Part shown: positions 50,124 to 58,399 of the stretch, piece by piece | Numbering within the stretch: position 1 is the stretch's first letter | How the letters are laid out: each line of letters opens with the position of its first letter | Origin: Streptomyces sp. NBC_00536 | GTDB taxonomy: Bacteria > Actinomycetota > Actinomycetes > Streptomycetales > Streptomycetaceae | NCBI RefSeq assembly: GCF_036346295.1 | Contig: NZ_CP107819.1 | Location: 1,550,001-1,614,000, forward strand | Direction: 5' to 3' | Length of the DNA: 64,000 nucleotides | Notes under the pieces: generated by a model | The model's database searches: none | The model's input: the letters and a program-made list of their open reading frames with translations, nothing else | What the model was told of the DNA's origin: nothing | Made by a program: the position numbers and the translations under genes

Positions 50124-51050
50124 ATGTCTCGACCACATGGGATCCCTCTGCCCAGTGCGCGTCGAAGTTCAGGTCCAGACGAAACAGGATCTGCTTTCGA
50201 CGACGATTGGCAGAGTCAACCGCGTCCCAGGGAAGGCGCTCGACAGCTCACCGGAGCCGAGCGCGTACGAACCCTCGTAGAGTCCAACGCCTCAGTATCC
50301 CTCACTCTGCCGGGTGCTCACGACACGCACGAGCCCGACAGGTTCGGGACAGGAATGCCGGCCGCACGGACCGTCACTCCGGACGGGGACGTGATTCTCC
50401 TTGTGTCAGGGGAATCCGCGGCTGCCAGGGCAGCCGCTCACGCCCAGGACGACGACCTCACCGCCGTGATCGAGATCACGGATGTGGCGCCGGTGTCCGT
50501 GCCCCATCGTATCCGAGGGCGCGCGTGGCTGGCGGGCTGGCTCACTCCGGTGCGCGGGGCCGACCGCGCCGCCTGCGCCGCACTGCTCGCCGAGCGCCAT
50601 CCGGTGGGCGAGCTGCTGGGCATGGGCGAAGCGCTCGAACCCGATCCCGAGCCCGGCCGCTTCGGCCGCCCCGCCTGGATGCTGCTGCGGCTGGAGGTCG
50701 GCGAGATCACCGTCGACGACCTGTGGGGCGCGGGACACGTGGACCCCGACGAGCTGGCCGGCGCCGAGCCGGACCCGATGGTGGCCCACGAGACCGAGCT
50801 GCTCCAGCACCTGTACGCCGACCACGCGGACCGGGTCCGCGAACTGTGCGGCCTGCTGGGCCCGCGCGGCGGCGACGGCGACGGCCTGGACGCGGTACCG
50901 CTCGCGCTGGACCGGCTCGGCCTGCGGGTCCGCTTCACCGGGGGCACCGGCGGCCCGTTCGACGCCCGCTTCGACTTCCCCACGCCGGTCCGCGACATCC
51001 GCGGACTGCGCCGGGCGATGCACACCCTGTTCGCCGCGGCCGGTCACTGA
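50124..51050 (+). CDS. DUF2470 protein, iron- or haem-linked candidate
   Basis: This 308-residue protein begins at ATG 50124 with GAGGAGG 5 nt upstream. The first 40 residues are disordered. The middle resembles a split-barrel (FMN-binding-like) domain: ERVRTLVESNASVSLTLPGA, GDVILLVSGESAAARAA, LTAVIEITDVAPVSVPHRIR and GRAWLAGWLTPV. The C-terminal DUF2470 domain follows (MVAHETELLQHLYADHADRV then LDAVPLALDRLGLRVRF). DUF2470 is also the C-terminal part of HugZ haem-utilisation proteins. The iron box in front suggests that it is repressed by iron, so haem or iron metabolism is likely. It overlaps the convergent downstream gene by 7 bp. Confidence 0.85.
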   Translation: MSRPHGIPLPSARRSSGPDETGSAFDDDWQSQPRPREGARQLTGAERVRTLVESNASVSLTLPGAHDTHEPDRFGTGMPAARTVTPDGDVILLVSGESAAARAAAHAQDDDLTAVIEITDVAPVSVPHRIRGRAWLAGWLTPVRGADRAACAALLAERHPVGELLGMGEALEPDPEPGRFGRPAWMLLRLEVGEITVDDLWGAGHVDPDELAGAEPDPMVAHETELLQHLYADHADRVRELCGLLGPRGGDGDGLDAVPLALDRLGLRVRFTGGTGGPFDARFDFPTPVRDIRGLRRAMHTLFAAAGH

Positions 51051-51739
51051 CCCGGCGGGCAGGTGCCCAGCAGCTCCTGGAGCGCGAGCTTCTCGGGGGC
51101 CGTGACGGACAGCCGGTACTTGTGCTTGATGCCGGTGTAGCGGCGCGCGTACTCACACCAGTACTCCCGCCGCGGCGGCCGCCACTTGTCCGCGGTCCTG
51201 CTGCCCTTCTCCTGATTCGTCTGCTTGTCCACCGCGAGCAGCACGTCCAGGTCGTTGGCGTACTCCAGCCTGCGCTGCGGGGTCCAGGCGTACGCCCCCG
51301 CACGCCAGGCCGCGCCGAGCGCGACGACATGGTCCGTCTGGATCTGCGAGGCCCGCCGGTAGTAATAGGGCAGGACCTTCCCCGTATACGGATCGTGCAG
51401 CTCCCCGGACACCACGACACAGGGATCACGGTCACCCTCGCGCAGCTCGCTCAGATCCCGGCGCAGCACGTCGTCCCGGGTGTCACAGCCGTTGCGCCCG
51501 CCGACGGCATCGGTCTCGTCCGACCAGTCCTTGCCGAAGCTCTCGCGCTTGTACGTCTCCCAGTTCCTGCCCCACTCGACGGCGAGCCCCGCCAACTGCG
51601 CCCTGGCCTCGACCGCCCCGGGCGGAAACCCCACCCCGACGAGCGGCACCCGCGCGACCTGCTCCTGCCGGGCGTGCTGACACCCCCCGACCAGCAGCAC
51701 CGCGGCGACCGCGAGCACACCCCCGGAACGCAGCCTCAT
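51044..51739 (-). CDS. Secreted HNH-type nuclease family lipoprotein (DUF1524-like)
   Basis: This 231-residue protein has a signal peptide ending in LLVGGC (lipobox Cys near residue 20), so it is probably a membrane-anchored extracytoplasmic protein. The C-terminal half holds the HNH-like features of DUF1524 proteins: YRRASQIQTDHVVALGAAWR, LEYANDLDVLLAVDKQTNQE and WRPPRREYWCEYARRYTGIK. The Asp-His and Asn residues are the expected active-site residues. Such proteins are known in Streptomyces but their substrate is unclear. It is convergent with the DUF2470 gene, overlapping its end by 7 bp. Confidence 0.88.
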   Translation of the reverse strand: MRLRSGGVLAVAAVLLVGGCQHARQEQVARVPLVGVGFPPGAVEARAQLAGLAVEWGRNWETYKRESFGKDWSDETDAVGGRNGCDTRDDVLRRDLSELREGDRDPCVVVSGELHDPYTGKVLPYYYRRASQIQTDHVVALGAAWRAGAYAWTPQRRLEYANDLDVLLAVDKQTNQEKGSRTADKWRPPRREYWCEYARRYTGIKHKYRLSVTAPEKLALQELLGTCPPGQ

Positions 51740-51796
51740 GGGACGACCGTAGGCCGCACCCCCACCACGTGCACTTCCAGCGCACCGCGAGCAAAA

Positions 51797-51853
51797 CCAG
51801 CCCCGCCGGCGTTTGAGGCGCCCCCGGAGGGCGGGGTCCGGGGCGGAGCCCCG
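51797..51853. repeat. Single dispersed hairpin repeat plus adjacent GC hairpin
   Basis: One copy of the core (CCCCGCCGGCGTTTGAGGCG at 51801-51820) lies in the 51740-51866 gap between the HNH lipoprotein start and the rarA stop. It is followed at 51832-51853 by a CGGGGTCC/GGAGCCCCG-type hairpin that may terminate rarA. Confidence 0.7.
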
Positions 51854-51866
51854 AGCCCACAACCGC

Positions 51867-53216
51867 TCAGACCCCCCGCAGCCGCTCCCGCACCTTCTCC
51901 ACCACATCCGCGTAACGCGCCTCCGCCCCATACCGCGTCGGCTCGTAATACCGCTTCCCATGAATCTCGTCCGGCGCATACTGCTGCGCCGCGATCCCCC
52001 CCGGCACGTCGTGCGGGTACACGTACCCCACCGCGTGCCCCAGCTTCGCCGCCCCCTTGTAGTGCCCGTCCCGCAGGTGCGCCGGCACCGCCCCCGTCAG
52101 CCCCGCCCGTACGTCGGCCAGCGCGGCCCCGATCGCGGTGGTCGCCGTGTTCGACTTCGGCGCCAGCGCCAGCGCGATCGTCGCGTGCGACAGGGTCAGC
52201 GCCGCCTCCGGGAAGCCGATCATCGCCACCGCCTGGGCGGCCGCGACGGCGGTCGGCAGGGCCGTCGGGTCGGCGAGGCCGATGTCCTCGCTCGCCGAGA
52301 TCATCAGGCGGCGGGCGATGAACCGCGGGTCCTCGCCCGCCTCGATCATCCGGGCCAGGTAGTGCAGGGCCGCGTCGACGTCCGAGCCCCGGATCGACTT
52401 GATGAGGGCGCTGGCCACGTCGTAGTGCTGGTCGCCGTCCCGGTCGTACTTGACGGCCGCCCGGTCGACGGCCTCCTCCACCGTCTGGAGGGTGATCTCG
52501 GCCTCGCCCTTGGCGATGGCCGATCCGGCCCCCGCCTCCAGCGCGGTCAGCGCGCGCCGCGCGTCACCGCCCGCGATCCGCAGCAGGTGCGCCTCGGCGT
52601 CGGCGGGCAGGGTGACCGCCCCGCCCAGGCCGCGCTCCTCGGTGAGGGCCCGCCGCATCAGGGCGCTGAGATCGTCGTCGGTGAGCGGTTCGAGGGTGAG
52701 CAGCAGGGACCGGGAGAGCAGCGGGGAGATGATCGAGAAGTACGGGTTCTCGGTGGTCGCGGCGATGAGGGTGACCCAGCGGTTCTCGACGGCGGGGAGC
52801 AGGGAGTCCTGCTGGGCCTTGCTGAACCGGTGGATCTCGTCGAGGAAGAGGACGGTCTCCTTGCCGTATCCCCCGGCGGCGCGGCGGGCGCCCTCGATGA
52901 CCGCGCGGACCTCCTTGACCCCGGCGGTGATCGCGGAGAGTTCCACGAACCGCTTCTGGGTGGCCTGGCTGACGACGTACGCCAGGGTGGTCTTCCCGAT
53001 GCCGGGCGGCCCCCACAGGATCACCGAGGAGGCACCGGCCGGACCGCCCGCCCCTTCGCCGACCAGGCGGCGCAGCGGTGAGCCGGGCTTCAGCAGGTGC
53101 TGCTGGCCGACGACCTCGTCCAGGACGCGCGGGCGCATCCGGACGGCGAGCGGAGAACTCGACGGGTCTTTCTCCTGGCGGTCCTCGGCGGCTGCGGTGA
53201 AGAGGTCTGGTTCCAC
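51867..53216 (-). CDS. rarA: Replication-associated recombination protein RarA (MgsA)
   Basis: This 449-residue AAA+ ATPase has Walker [21 protein letters not shown] (near residue 63), Walker [21 protein letters not shown], sensor [17 protein letters not shown], and the C-terminal tetramerisation domain ([20 protein letters not shown]). It acts at stalled forks. The N-terminal [20 protein letters not shown] is typical. Length is normal and the ATG 53216 start is unambiguous. The downstream VKOR gene begins 41 bp upstream on the same strand. Confidence 0.95.
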   Translation of the reverse strand: MEPDLFTAAAEDRQEKDPSSSPLAVRMRPRVLDEVVGQQHLLKPGSPLRRLVGEGAGGPAGASSVILWGPPGIGKTTLAYVVSQATQKRFVELSAITAGVKEVRAVIEGARRAAGGYGKETVLFLDEIHRFSKAQQDSLLPAVENRWVTLIAATTENPYFSIISPLLSRSLLLTLEPLTDDDLSALMRRALTEERGLGGAVTLPADAEAHLLRIAGGDARRALTALEAGAGSAIAKGEAEITLQTVEEAVDRAAVKYDRDGDQHYDVASALIKSIRGSDVDAALHYLARMIEAGEDPRFIARRLMISASEDIGLADPTALPTAVAAAQAVAMIGFPEAALTLSHATIALALAPKSNTATTAIGAALADVRAGLTGAVPAHLRDGHYKGAAKLGHAVGYVYPHDVPGGIAAQQYAPDEIHGKRYYEPTRYGAEARYADVVEKVRERLRGV

Positions 53217-53257
53217 ACCGGAAGCCTATGCGAGCCCACCGACAGCCCGGCCCGCGG

Positions 53258-53866
53258 TCAGGAGGTCCAGAAGTCCCACCAGCGCGTCAGGACCAGCATG
53301 CCGATGATCCCGACGTGCATCACGGGCAGCACCCAGGCGAACTCGCCGAGGAAGCTCCGCAGCCAGCCCGGCGCGGGCAGCAGGCGCTCGCGGACGTTGT
53401 GCGCGGTGACGTACCAGAAGAGGAAGATCGTCGCGACCCAGGCGAGGCAGCACCACAGGCACAGCGAGTTGATGCGGTAGAGCGACTGGTACATCAGCCA
53501 GGTGCAGAAGCCGACGCCGAAGAGGGCGCCCGCGTTGAGGGTGAGCCAGTACCAGGGGCGGAAGCGGGCACCGGCCAGCAGGCTCATGCCGACGCAGATG
53601 ACGATCCCGTAGGCGACCAGTCCGAGCATCGGGTTCGGGAACCCGAAGGCGGACGCCTGGTCGCTGGTCATGATGTTGCCGCAGGAGACGATCGGGTTCA
53701 GGCTGCAGCCCGGCTTGAAGTTCGGGTCTTCCAGCAGCTTGAACTTGTCGATGGTGATCACCCAGGCGGCGAGCAGGCCCGCGGCTCCCGTGATCACCAG
53801 CAGCCAGGCCAGCGCCCTGCTGCCGCCGACGGTCCGCGGAACGTCACTACCGGTGGTGGTCGTCAT
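53258..53866 (-). CDS. Vitamin K epoxide reductase (VKOR) family protein
   Basis: This 202-residue integral membrane protein has four or five predicted transmembrane helices. The VKOR cysteines are at CSLNPIVSCGNI and the active-site pair is NSLCLWCCLAW (CLWC). VKOR proteins generate disulfides for periplasmic or membrane proteins with quinone as electron acceptor, a substitute for DsbB in actinobacteria. ATG 53866. It lies between hisS (terminator between) and rarA on the minus strand. Confidence 0.93.
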   Translation of the reverse strand: MTTTTGSDVPRTVGGSRALAWLLVITGAAGLLAAWVITIDKFKLLEDPNFKPGCSLNPIVSCGNIMTSDQASAFGFPNPMLGLVAYGIVICVGMSLLAGARFRPWYWLTLNAGALFGVGFCTWLMYQSLYRINSLCLWCCLAWVATIFLFWYVTAHNVRERLLPAPGWLRSFLGEFAWVLPVMHVGIIGMLVLTRWWDFWTS

Positions 53867-53958
53867 ACGGCCGCTCTCCCACGTGTGCGCAAGCAAGGTC
53901 GACAAGCAGGGGCCATTGTGCCGTACGGGGCCCCTTGCCCACCGTTCGATGGACATAA

Positions 53959-53999
53959 GTACGCCCCGCCCGAAGCCGGAGGCTTCGGGCGGGGCGTAC
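53959..53999. terminator. Terminator after hisS
   Basis: A perfect 19-bp stem (53959-53977 with 53981-53999, GTACGCCCCGCCCGAAGCC) with a GGA loop, just after the hisS stop on the minus strand. Confidence 0.85.
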
Positions 54000-54004
54000 C
54001 GGCG

Positions 54005-55267
54005 TCAGGCCAGCTTCGCGCGCACCGCGTCGACCACGTCGGCCAGGGCGACCGGGGTCTGCTCCCCGGACTCCATGTCCTTGAGCTGGACGATGCCCTC
54101 GGCGAGGTCACGGTCGCCCGCGACCACGGTGAAGCGCGCCCCGGACCGGTTGGCGTCCTTCATCGCACCCTTGAGGCCCTTGCCCCCGTAGGAGAAGTCC
54201 GCCGCGATCCCGGCCCGGCGCAGCTCGGTCACGGTGGCGAAGAGGGCGCGGCGCGCTTCTTCGCCCAGGGCCACCGCGAAGACCGAGGTGGCCGCCGGGA
54301 GGTCCAGCGCGACGCCCTCGGCCTCCAGGGCCAGCACCGTACGGTCCACGCCGAGCGCCCAGCCCACGGAGGGCAGCGCGGGGCCGCCGATCATCTCGGA
54401 GAGGCCGTCGTAGCGGCCGCCGCCGCCCACCGCGGACTGGGAGCCCAGACCGTCGTGGACGAACTCGAAGGTGGTCCGGGTGTAGTAGTCCAGACCGCGG
54501 ACGAGCTTCTCGTCGTCCTCGAAGACCACTCCGGCCGCCGTCACCAGCGCCCGTACTTCCTCGTGGTACGCCTTGCAGGCGTCGCACAGGTAGTCGCGCA
54601 GTACCGGCGCGCCGACGAGCTGCTTCTGGACATCGGCCCGCTTGTCATCGAGCACGCGCAGCGGGTTGATCTCGGCCCGGCGGACGGTCTCCTCGTCCAG
54701 GTCGAGCCCGCCGAGGAAGGCCTGAAGCGCCTCCCGGTACACCGGGCGGCACTCCTTGTCGCCCAGTGAATTCAGCAGGATCCGGAAGTTGCGCAGGCCC
54801 AGCGAGCGGTACGCCTGGTCGGCGAGGATGATCAGCTCGGCGTCCAGCGCCGGGTCCTCGGCGCCGATCGCCTCGGCGCCGACCTGCGAGAAGTGGCGGT
54901 AGCGGCCCTTCTGGGACCGCTCGTAGCGGTAGTACGAGCCGGAGTACCAGAGCTTGACGGGCAGCAGGCCGGCCTTGTGCAGGCTGCCCTGGAGGGCCGC
55001 GCGCAGCACGGAGGCGGTGCCCTCGGGGCGCAGGGCGAGCTCGTCGCCGCCCTTCGTCGTGAGGGTGTACATCTCCTTGCTGACGATGTCGGTGGACTCG
55101 CCGACGCCGCGCGAGAACAGCTCGACGTTCTCGAAGCCGGGGGTCTCGACGTACCCGTAGCCCGAGTTCTTCAGCGGCGCGGCGATCGCCTCGCGCACCG
55201 CCAGGAAGCTGGCGGAGCGGGGGGGCAGCAGGTCGTACGTGCCCTTGGGGGCCTGAAAAGTACTCAC
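54005..55267 (-). CDS. hisS: Histidyl-tRNA synthetase
   Basis: This 420-residue class II synthetase has [20 protein letters not shown], the motif-2 region [40 protein letters not shown] (histidine A-type motif), and a C-terminal anticodon-binding domain ([19 protein letters not shown]). GTG 55267. The upstream metallo-hydrolase gene ends 8 bp before it on the same strand, so the two are likely co-transcribed, as is common. Confidence 0.98.
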   Translation of the reverse strand: MSTFQAPKGTYDLLPPRSASFLAVREAIAAPLKNSGYGYVETPGFENVELFSRGVGESTDIVSKEMYTLTTKGGDELALRPEGTASVLRAALQGSLHKAGLLPVKLWYSGSYYRYERSQKGRYRHFSQVGAEAIGAEDPALDAELIILADQAYRSLGLRNFRILLNSLGDKECRPVYREALQAFLGGLDLDEETVRRAEINPLRVLDDKRADVQKQLVGAPVLRDYLCDACKAYHEEVRALVTAAGVVFEDDEKLVRGLDYYTRTTFEFVHDGLGSQSAVGGGGRYDGLSEMIGGPALPSVGWALGVDRTVLALEAEGVALDLPAATSVFAVALGEEARRALFATVTELRRAGIAADFSYGGKGLKGAMKDANRSGARFTVVAGDRDLAEGIVQLKDMESGEQTPVALADVVDAVRAKLA

Positions 55268-55275
55268 GAAACTCG

Positions 55276-55983
55276 TCACATTCCTCGTCGTGGAGCGGGG
55301 CCCGCTCCGTGGCCGGCGGCGACTTCCCTCAGGTAGGGGTTGGTCGCGCGCTCGCGGCCGATGCTGGTCTGGGGACCGTGGCCGGACAGCACCACCGTCG
55401 AGTCGTCGAGCGGCAGGCACACGCGGGCCAGCGATTCGAGCATCTCGGCGTGGGAGCCGCCGGGCAGGTCGGTGCGTCCGACGGAGCCGGCGAAGAGCAG
55501 GTCGCCCGAGAAGAACACCGACGGAATGTCCGCGGCTTCCGGGACCTGGAAGGTCACCGACCCCTTCGTATGCCCCGGCGCGTGCGCGACGGTGAACTCC
55601 AGACCGGCCAGGCTCAGCTTGGCGCCGTCGGTCAGCTCGCGGACGTCGTCCGGCTCGCCCACGGTGATCTCGCCCATGAGCGGCATCCCGATGGAGCGGC
55701 CGAGGGCCTTCTCCGGGTCGCTCATCATGTAGCGGTCCCGCGGGTGGATCCAGGCGGGGACGTCGTGCGCTCCGCACACGGGGACCACCGAGGCCACGTG
55801 GTCGATGTGGCCGTGGGTGAGGACGACCGCGACGGGCTTGAGCCGATGCTTCTTCAGCGTCTCCTCGACACCCTGGGCGGCCTGGTGGCCCGGGTCGATG
55901 ATGACGCACTCCTCACCCACGGCGGGGGCGACCAAGTAGCAGTTGGTCCCCCAGGCCCCGGCGGGGAACCCGGCAATCAGCAC
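55276..55983 (-). CDS. MBL-fold metallo-hydrolase (glyoxalase II-like)
   Basis: I use GTG 55983, which has GAGG 6 nt upstream and gives the usual family N-terminus ([18 protein letters not shown]). A TTG at 55995 is an alternative. The 235-residue protein has the metal motif [20 protein letters not shown], then [36 protein letters not shown] and [12 protein letters not shown]. This resembles hydroxyacylglutathione hydrolase-type enzymes. Actinobacteria use mycothiol, so a mycothiol-linked substrate is possible. It precedes hisS. Confidence 0.9.
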   Translation of the reverse strand: MLIAGFPAGAWGTNCYLVAPAVGEECVIIDPGHQAAQGVEETLKKHRLKPVAVVLTHGHIDHVASVVPVCGAHDVPAWIHPRDRYMMSDPEKALGRSIGMPLMGEITVGEPDDVRELTDGAKLSLAGLEFTVAHAPGHTKGSVTFQVPEAADIPSVFFSGDLLFAGSVGRTDLPGGSHAEMLESLARVCLPLDDSTVVLSGHGPQTSIGRERATNPYLREVAAGHGAGPAPRRGM

Positions 55984-56139
55984 GTTCGTCCTCAATCGTC
56001 AGGTGGGGTTGATGCAGATCAGAGCCTACCGGCGACGCTCATCGCACAGCGAACCCATATACGGTACGGCCTCAGCGGTTCCTAGCGGTTCCTACAGCCT
56101 TACAGCCCACAGCCCCACTGCAACGAGGAGACAGACCCG

Positions 56140-56925
56140 GTGGTCACGAGCGATCAGCGGCGGCGCCAGCTCGCCAGGGAGAAGTTCGAACGTCAGCAGG
56201 AGCGCAGGGCCAAGGCCCGGCAGAAGGCCCGCAGACGCACCGCGGTGGTCGGCGCGGCCGCGGCCGTGGTGATCGCGGTGCTGGTCGGCCTGACGGTGGG
56301 AGGCGTGTTCGACTCCAAGAAGGACACGAAGGACGCCGCCGCGCAGCCGTCGGCCTCGCCGACGCCCCCCGCGCCGAAGTCGTCCCCGTCGCCGGCCATG
56401 GCCATCGACGCCAAGGCGAAGTACACCTTCTCCCTCAAGACCGGCGAGGGCGAGATCAAGATCGACATGGACGCGGCGAAGACCCCGCAGACCGTGAACT
56501 CGTTCAAGTCGCTCGCGGACAAGGGCTTCTTCGACAACACCAAGTGCCACCGTCTGACCACCGAGGGGATCTTCGTCCTCCAGTGCGGTGACCCCGAGGG
56601 CACCGGCAAGGGCGGCCCCGGCTACACGATCGCGGACGAGAACCTGGACGCGCTCGGCAAGGCGGACCAGAACGGCCAGGTCGTCTACCCGGCCGGCACG
56701 GTCGCGATGGCCAACACCGGCCAGCCCGGCTCCGGCGGCAGCCAGTTCTTCCTGGTCTACAAGGACAGCCCGCTGGCGCCCACTTACACCCCCTTCGGGA
56801 AGATGGACGCCGCCGGTCTGAAGATCGTCGAAGACGTGGCCAAGGAGGGTGTCGCCGACGGCGACAAGGCTCCCGCGCCGAAGAAGCCGGTGACGATCGA
56901 GAAGGCCGCGGTCACCCAGAACTAG
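56140..56925 (+). CDS. Cyclophilin-type peptidyl-prolyl isomerase with N-terminal membrane anchor
   Basis: This 261-residue protein starts at GTG 56140 behind CGAGGAG. The N-terminal basic stretch (RQLAREKFERQQERRAKARQ) leads to one transmembrane helix (AAAVVIAVLVGLTVGGVF), then a Ser/Pro linker. The cyclophilin domain follows (YTFSLKTGEGEIKIDMDAAK, KGFFDNTKCHRLTTEGIFVL, QCGDPEGTGKGGPGY, TVAMANTGQPGSGGSQFFL). The catalytic-site phenylalanine and the QFF motif are present, and the Arg is replaced by His/Arg in KCHRLTT. Probably extracytoplasmic folding assistance. It diverges from hisS. Confidence 0.95.
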   Translation: MVTSDQRRRQLAREKFERQQERRAKARQKARRRTAVVGAAAAVVIAVLVGLTVGGVFDSKKDTKDAAAQPSASPTPPAPKSSPSPAMAIDAKAKYTFSLKTGEGEIKIDMDAAKTPQTVNSFKSLADKGFFDNTKCHRLTTEGIFVLQCGDPEGTGKGGPGYTIADENLDALGKADQNGQVVYPAGTVAMANTGQPGSGGSQFFLVYKDSPLAPTYTPFGKMDAAGLKIVEDVAKEGVADGDKAPAPKKPVTIEKAAVTQN

Positions 56926-57093
56926 CGGGAACGGACGTCCGCGACCGGCGAGATTCCGTCGTGCTGGATGCGGACAGCCGGGGCGGCGGTCGCCTATGTT
57001 GGCGTTGTGCGGGGCGGGCGCTGCCCGCCCTTGGAAACTGTGGACGATGCCAGGGGGCGAACACCCCCGCAGGCATCATGTGGAGGAGGCGCT

Positions 57094-58323
57094 GTGAGCA
57101 GCGACCCGTGGGGCCGCGTCGACGAGACGGGCACCGTGTACGTGCGTACTGCCGATGGCGAACAGGTCGTCGGCTCCTGGCAGGCGGGCACCCCTGAGGA
57201 GGCCCTGGCCTACTTCGAGCGCAAGTACGAGGGCCTGGTGGTCGAGATCGGCCTGCTCGAACGGCGGGTACGGACCACCGATCTGTCCTCCAAGGACGCG
57301 ACGACGGCGATCGGCCACCTGCGTACGCAGGTCGACGAGCACCACGCGGTGGGCGACCTCGCCGCGCTGCGGGTGCGCCTCGACAAGCTGGTCGCGACCG
57401 TGGACTCGCGTCGCGAGGAGCGCAAGGCCCAGAAGGCGAAGCAGACCGACGAGGCCCGCGTCGCCAAGGACAAGCTGGTCGCCGAGGCCGAGGAGCTGGC
57501 GCAGAGCGACCAGTGGCGCAGCGCCGGCGAGCGGCTGCGGGCGCTCGTGGACACCTGGAAGGCGCTGCCGCGCCTGGACCGCAAGTCGGACGACGAGCTG
57601 TGGCACCGCTTCTCGCACGCCCGCTCCGCCTTCTCCAAGCGGCGCAAGGCGCACTTCGCGTCCCTGGACGCGCAGCGCGAGGACGCGCGCAAGGCCAAGG
57701 AGAAGCTGGTCGCCGAGGCGGAGTCGCTGTCGAAGTCGACCGACTGGGGTCCGACGGCCGCCCGCTACCGCGAGCTGATGTCCGACTGGAAGGCCGTCGG
57801 GCGGGCGCAGCGCGAGTCCGAGGACGACCTGTGGAACCGTTTCCGCGGGGCGCAGGACGTTTTCTTCGCGGCGCGCGGCGAGGTGTTCGCGGAGCGCGAC
57901 GCCGAGCAGGACGAGAACCTCAAGCTCAAGGAGGAGCTGGCCGACGAGGCCGAGAAGCTCCTTCCGATCACGGACCTGAAGGCGGCGCGGGCCGCGTTCC
58001 GTTCCCTGAACGAGCGCTGGGAGGCCATCGGCCACGTACCGCGTGACGCCCGGCCGAAGGTCGAGGGCCGGATGCACACGGTCGAGCGGGCCCTGCAGGA
58101 GTCCGAGGAGACCGAGTGGCGCCGGACGAACCCGGAGGCGCGTGCGCGCGCCGCGGGTCTGACCGGTCAGCTGCAGGCGGCCGTGGACAAGCTGCGCGGC
58201 CAGATCGACGCGGCGCGCGCCGCGGGCAACAACGCGAAGGCCGACAAGCTGGCGCGTGAGCTGGAGGGCCGTCAGGCCCTGCTGGACCAGGCGCTCAAGG
58301 GCCTGGAGGAGTTCGGCGGCTGA
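57094..58323 (+). CDS. DUF349 repeat protein
   Basis: This 409-residue, mostly helical protein starts at GTG 57094 with GGAGGAGG 5 nt upstream. Residues 1-70 form a small beta domain (TGTVYVRTADGEQVVGSWQA). Three DUF349 repeats follow, each with a W/R pattern: WRSAGERLRALVDTWKALPR, LWHRFSHARSAFSKRRKAHF, WGPTAARYRELMSDWKAVGR, LWNRFRGAQDVFFAARGEVF, and AARAAFRSLNERWEAIGHVP. Coiled-coil tail. DUF349 proteins of other bacteria are linked to stress and have unclear function. It converges on relA with a shared terminator. Confidence 0.92.
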   Translation: MSSDPWGRVDETGTVYVRTADGEQVVGSWQAGTPEEALAYFERKYEGLVVEIGLLERRVRTTDLSSKDATTAIGHLRTQVDEHHAVGDLAALRVRLDKLVATVDSRREERKAQKAKQTDEARVAKDKLVAEAEELAQSDQWRSAGERLRALVDTWKALPRLDRKSDDELWHRFSHARSAFSKRRKAHFASLDAQREDARKAKEKLVAEAESLSKSTDWGPTAARYRELMSDWKAVGRAQRESEDDLWNRFRGAQDVFFAARGEVFAERDAEQDENLKLKEELADEAEKLLPITDLKAARAAFRSLNERWEAIGHVPRDARPKVEGRMHTVERALQESEETEWRRTNPEARARAAGLTGQLQAAVDKLRGQIDAARAAGNNAKADKLARELEGRQALLDQALKGLEEFGG

Positions 58324-58344
58324 GGATGCACCCTCGGCATGAAG

Positions 58345-58379
58345 AGGGCCCCGGTACGCGTCGTGCGTACCGGGGCCCT
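58345..58379. terminator. Bidirectional terminator between the DUF349 gene and relA
   Basis: A perfect 15-bp stem (58345-58359 with 58365-58379, AGGGCCCCGGTACGC) with loop GTCGT, between convergent genes. Confidence 0.85.
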
Positions 58380-58399
58380 TCGCGTGTCCGTGCCCGCGG

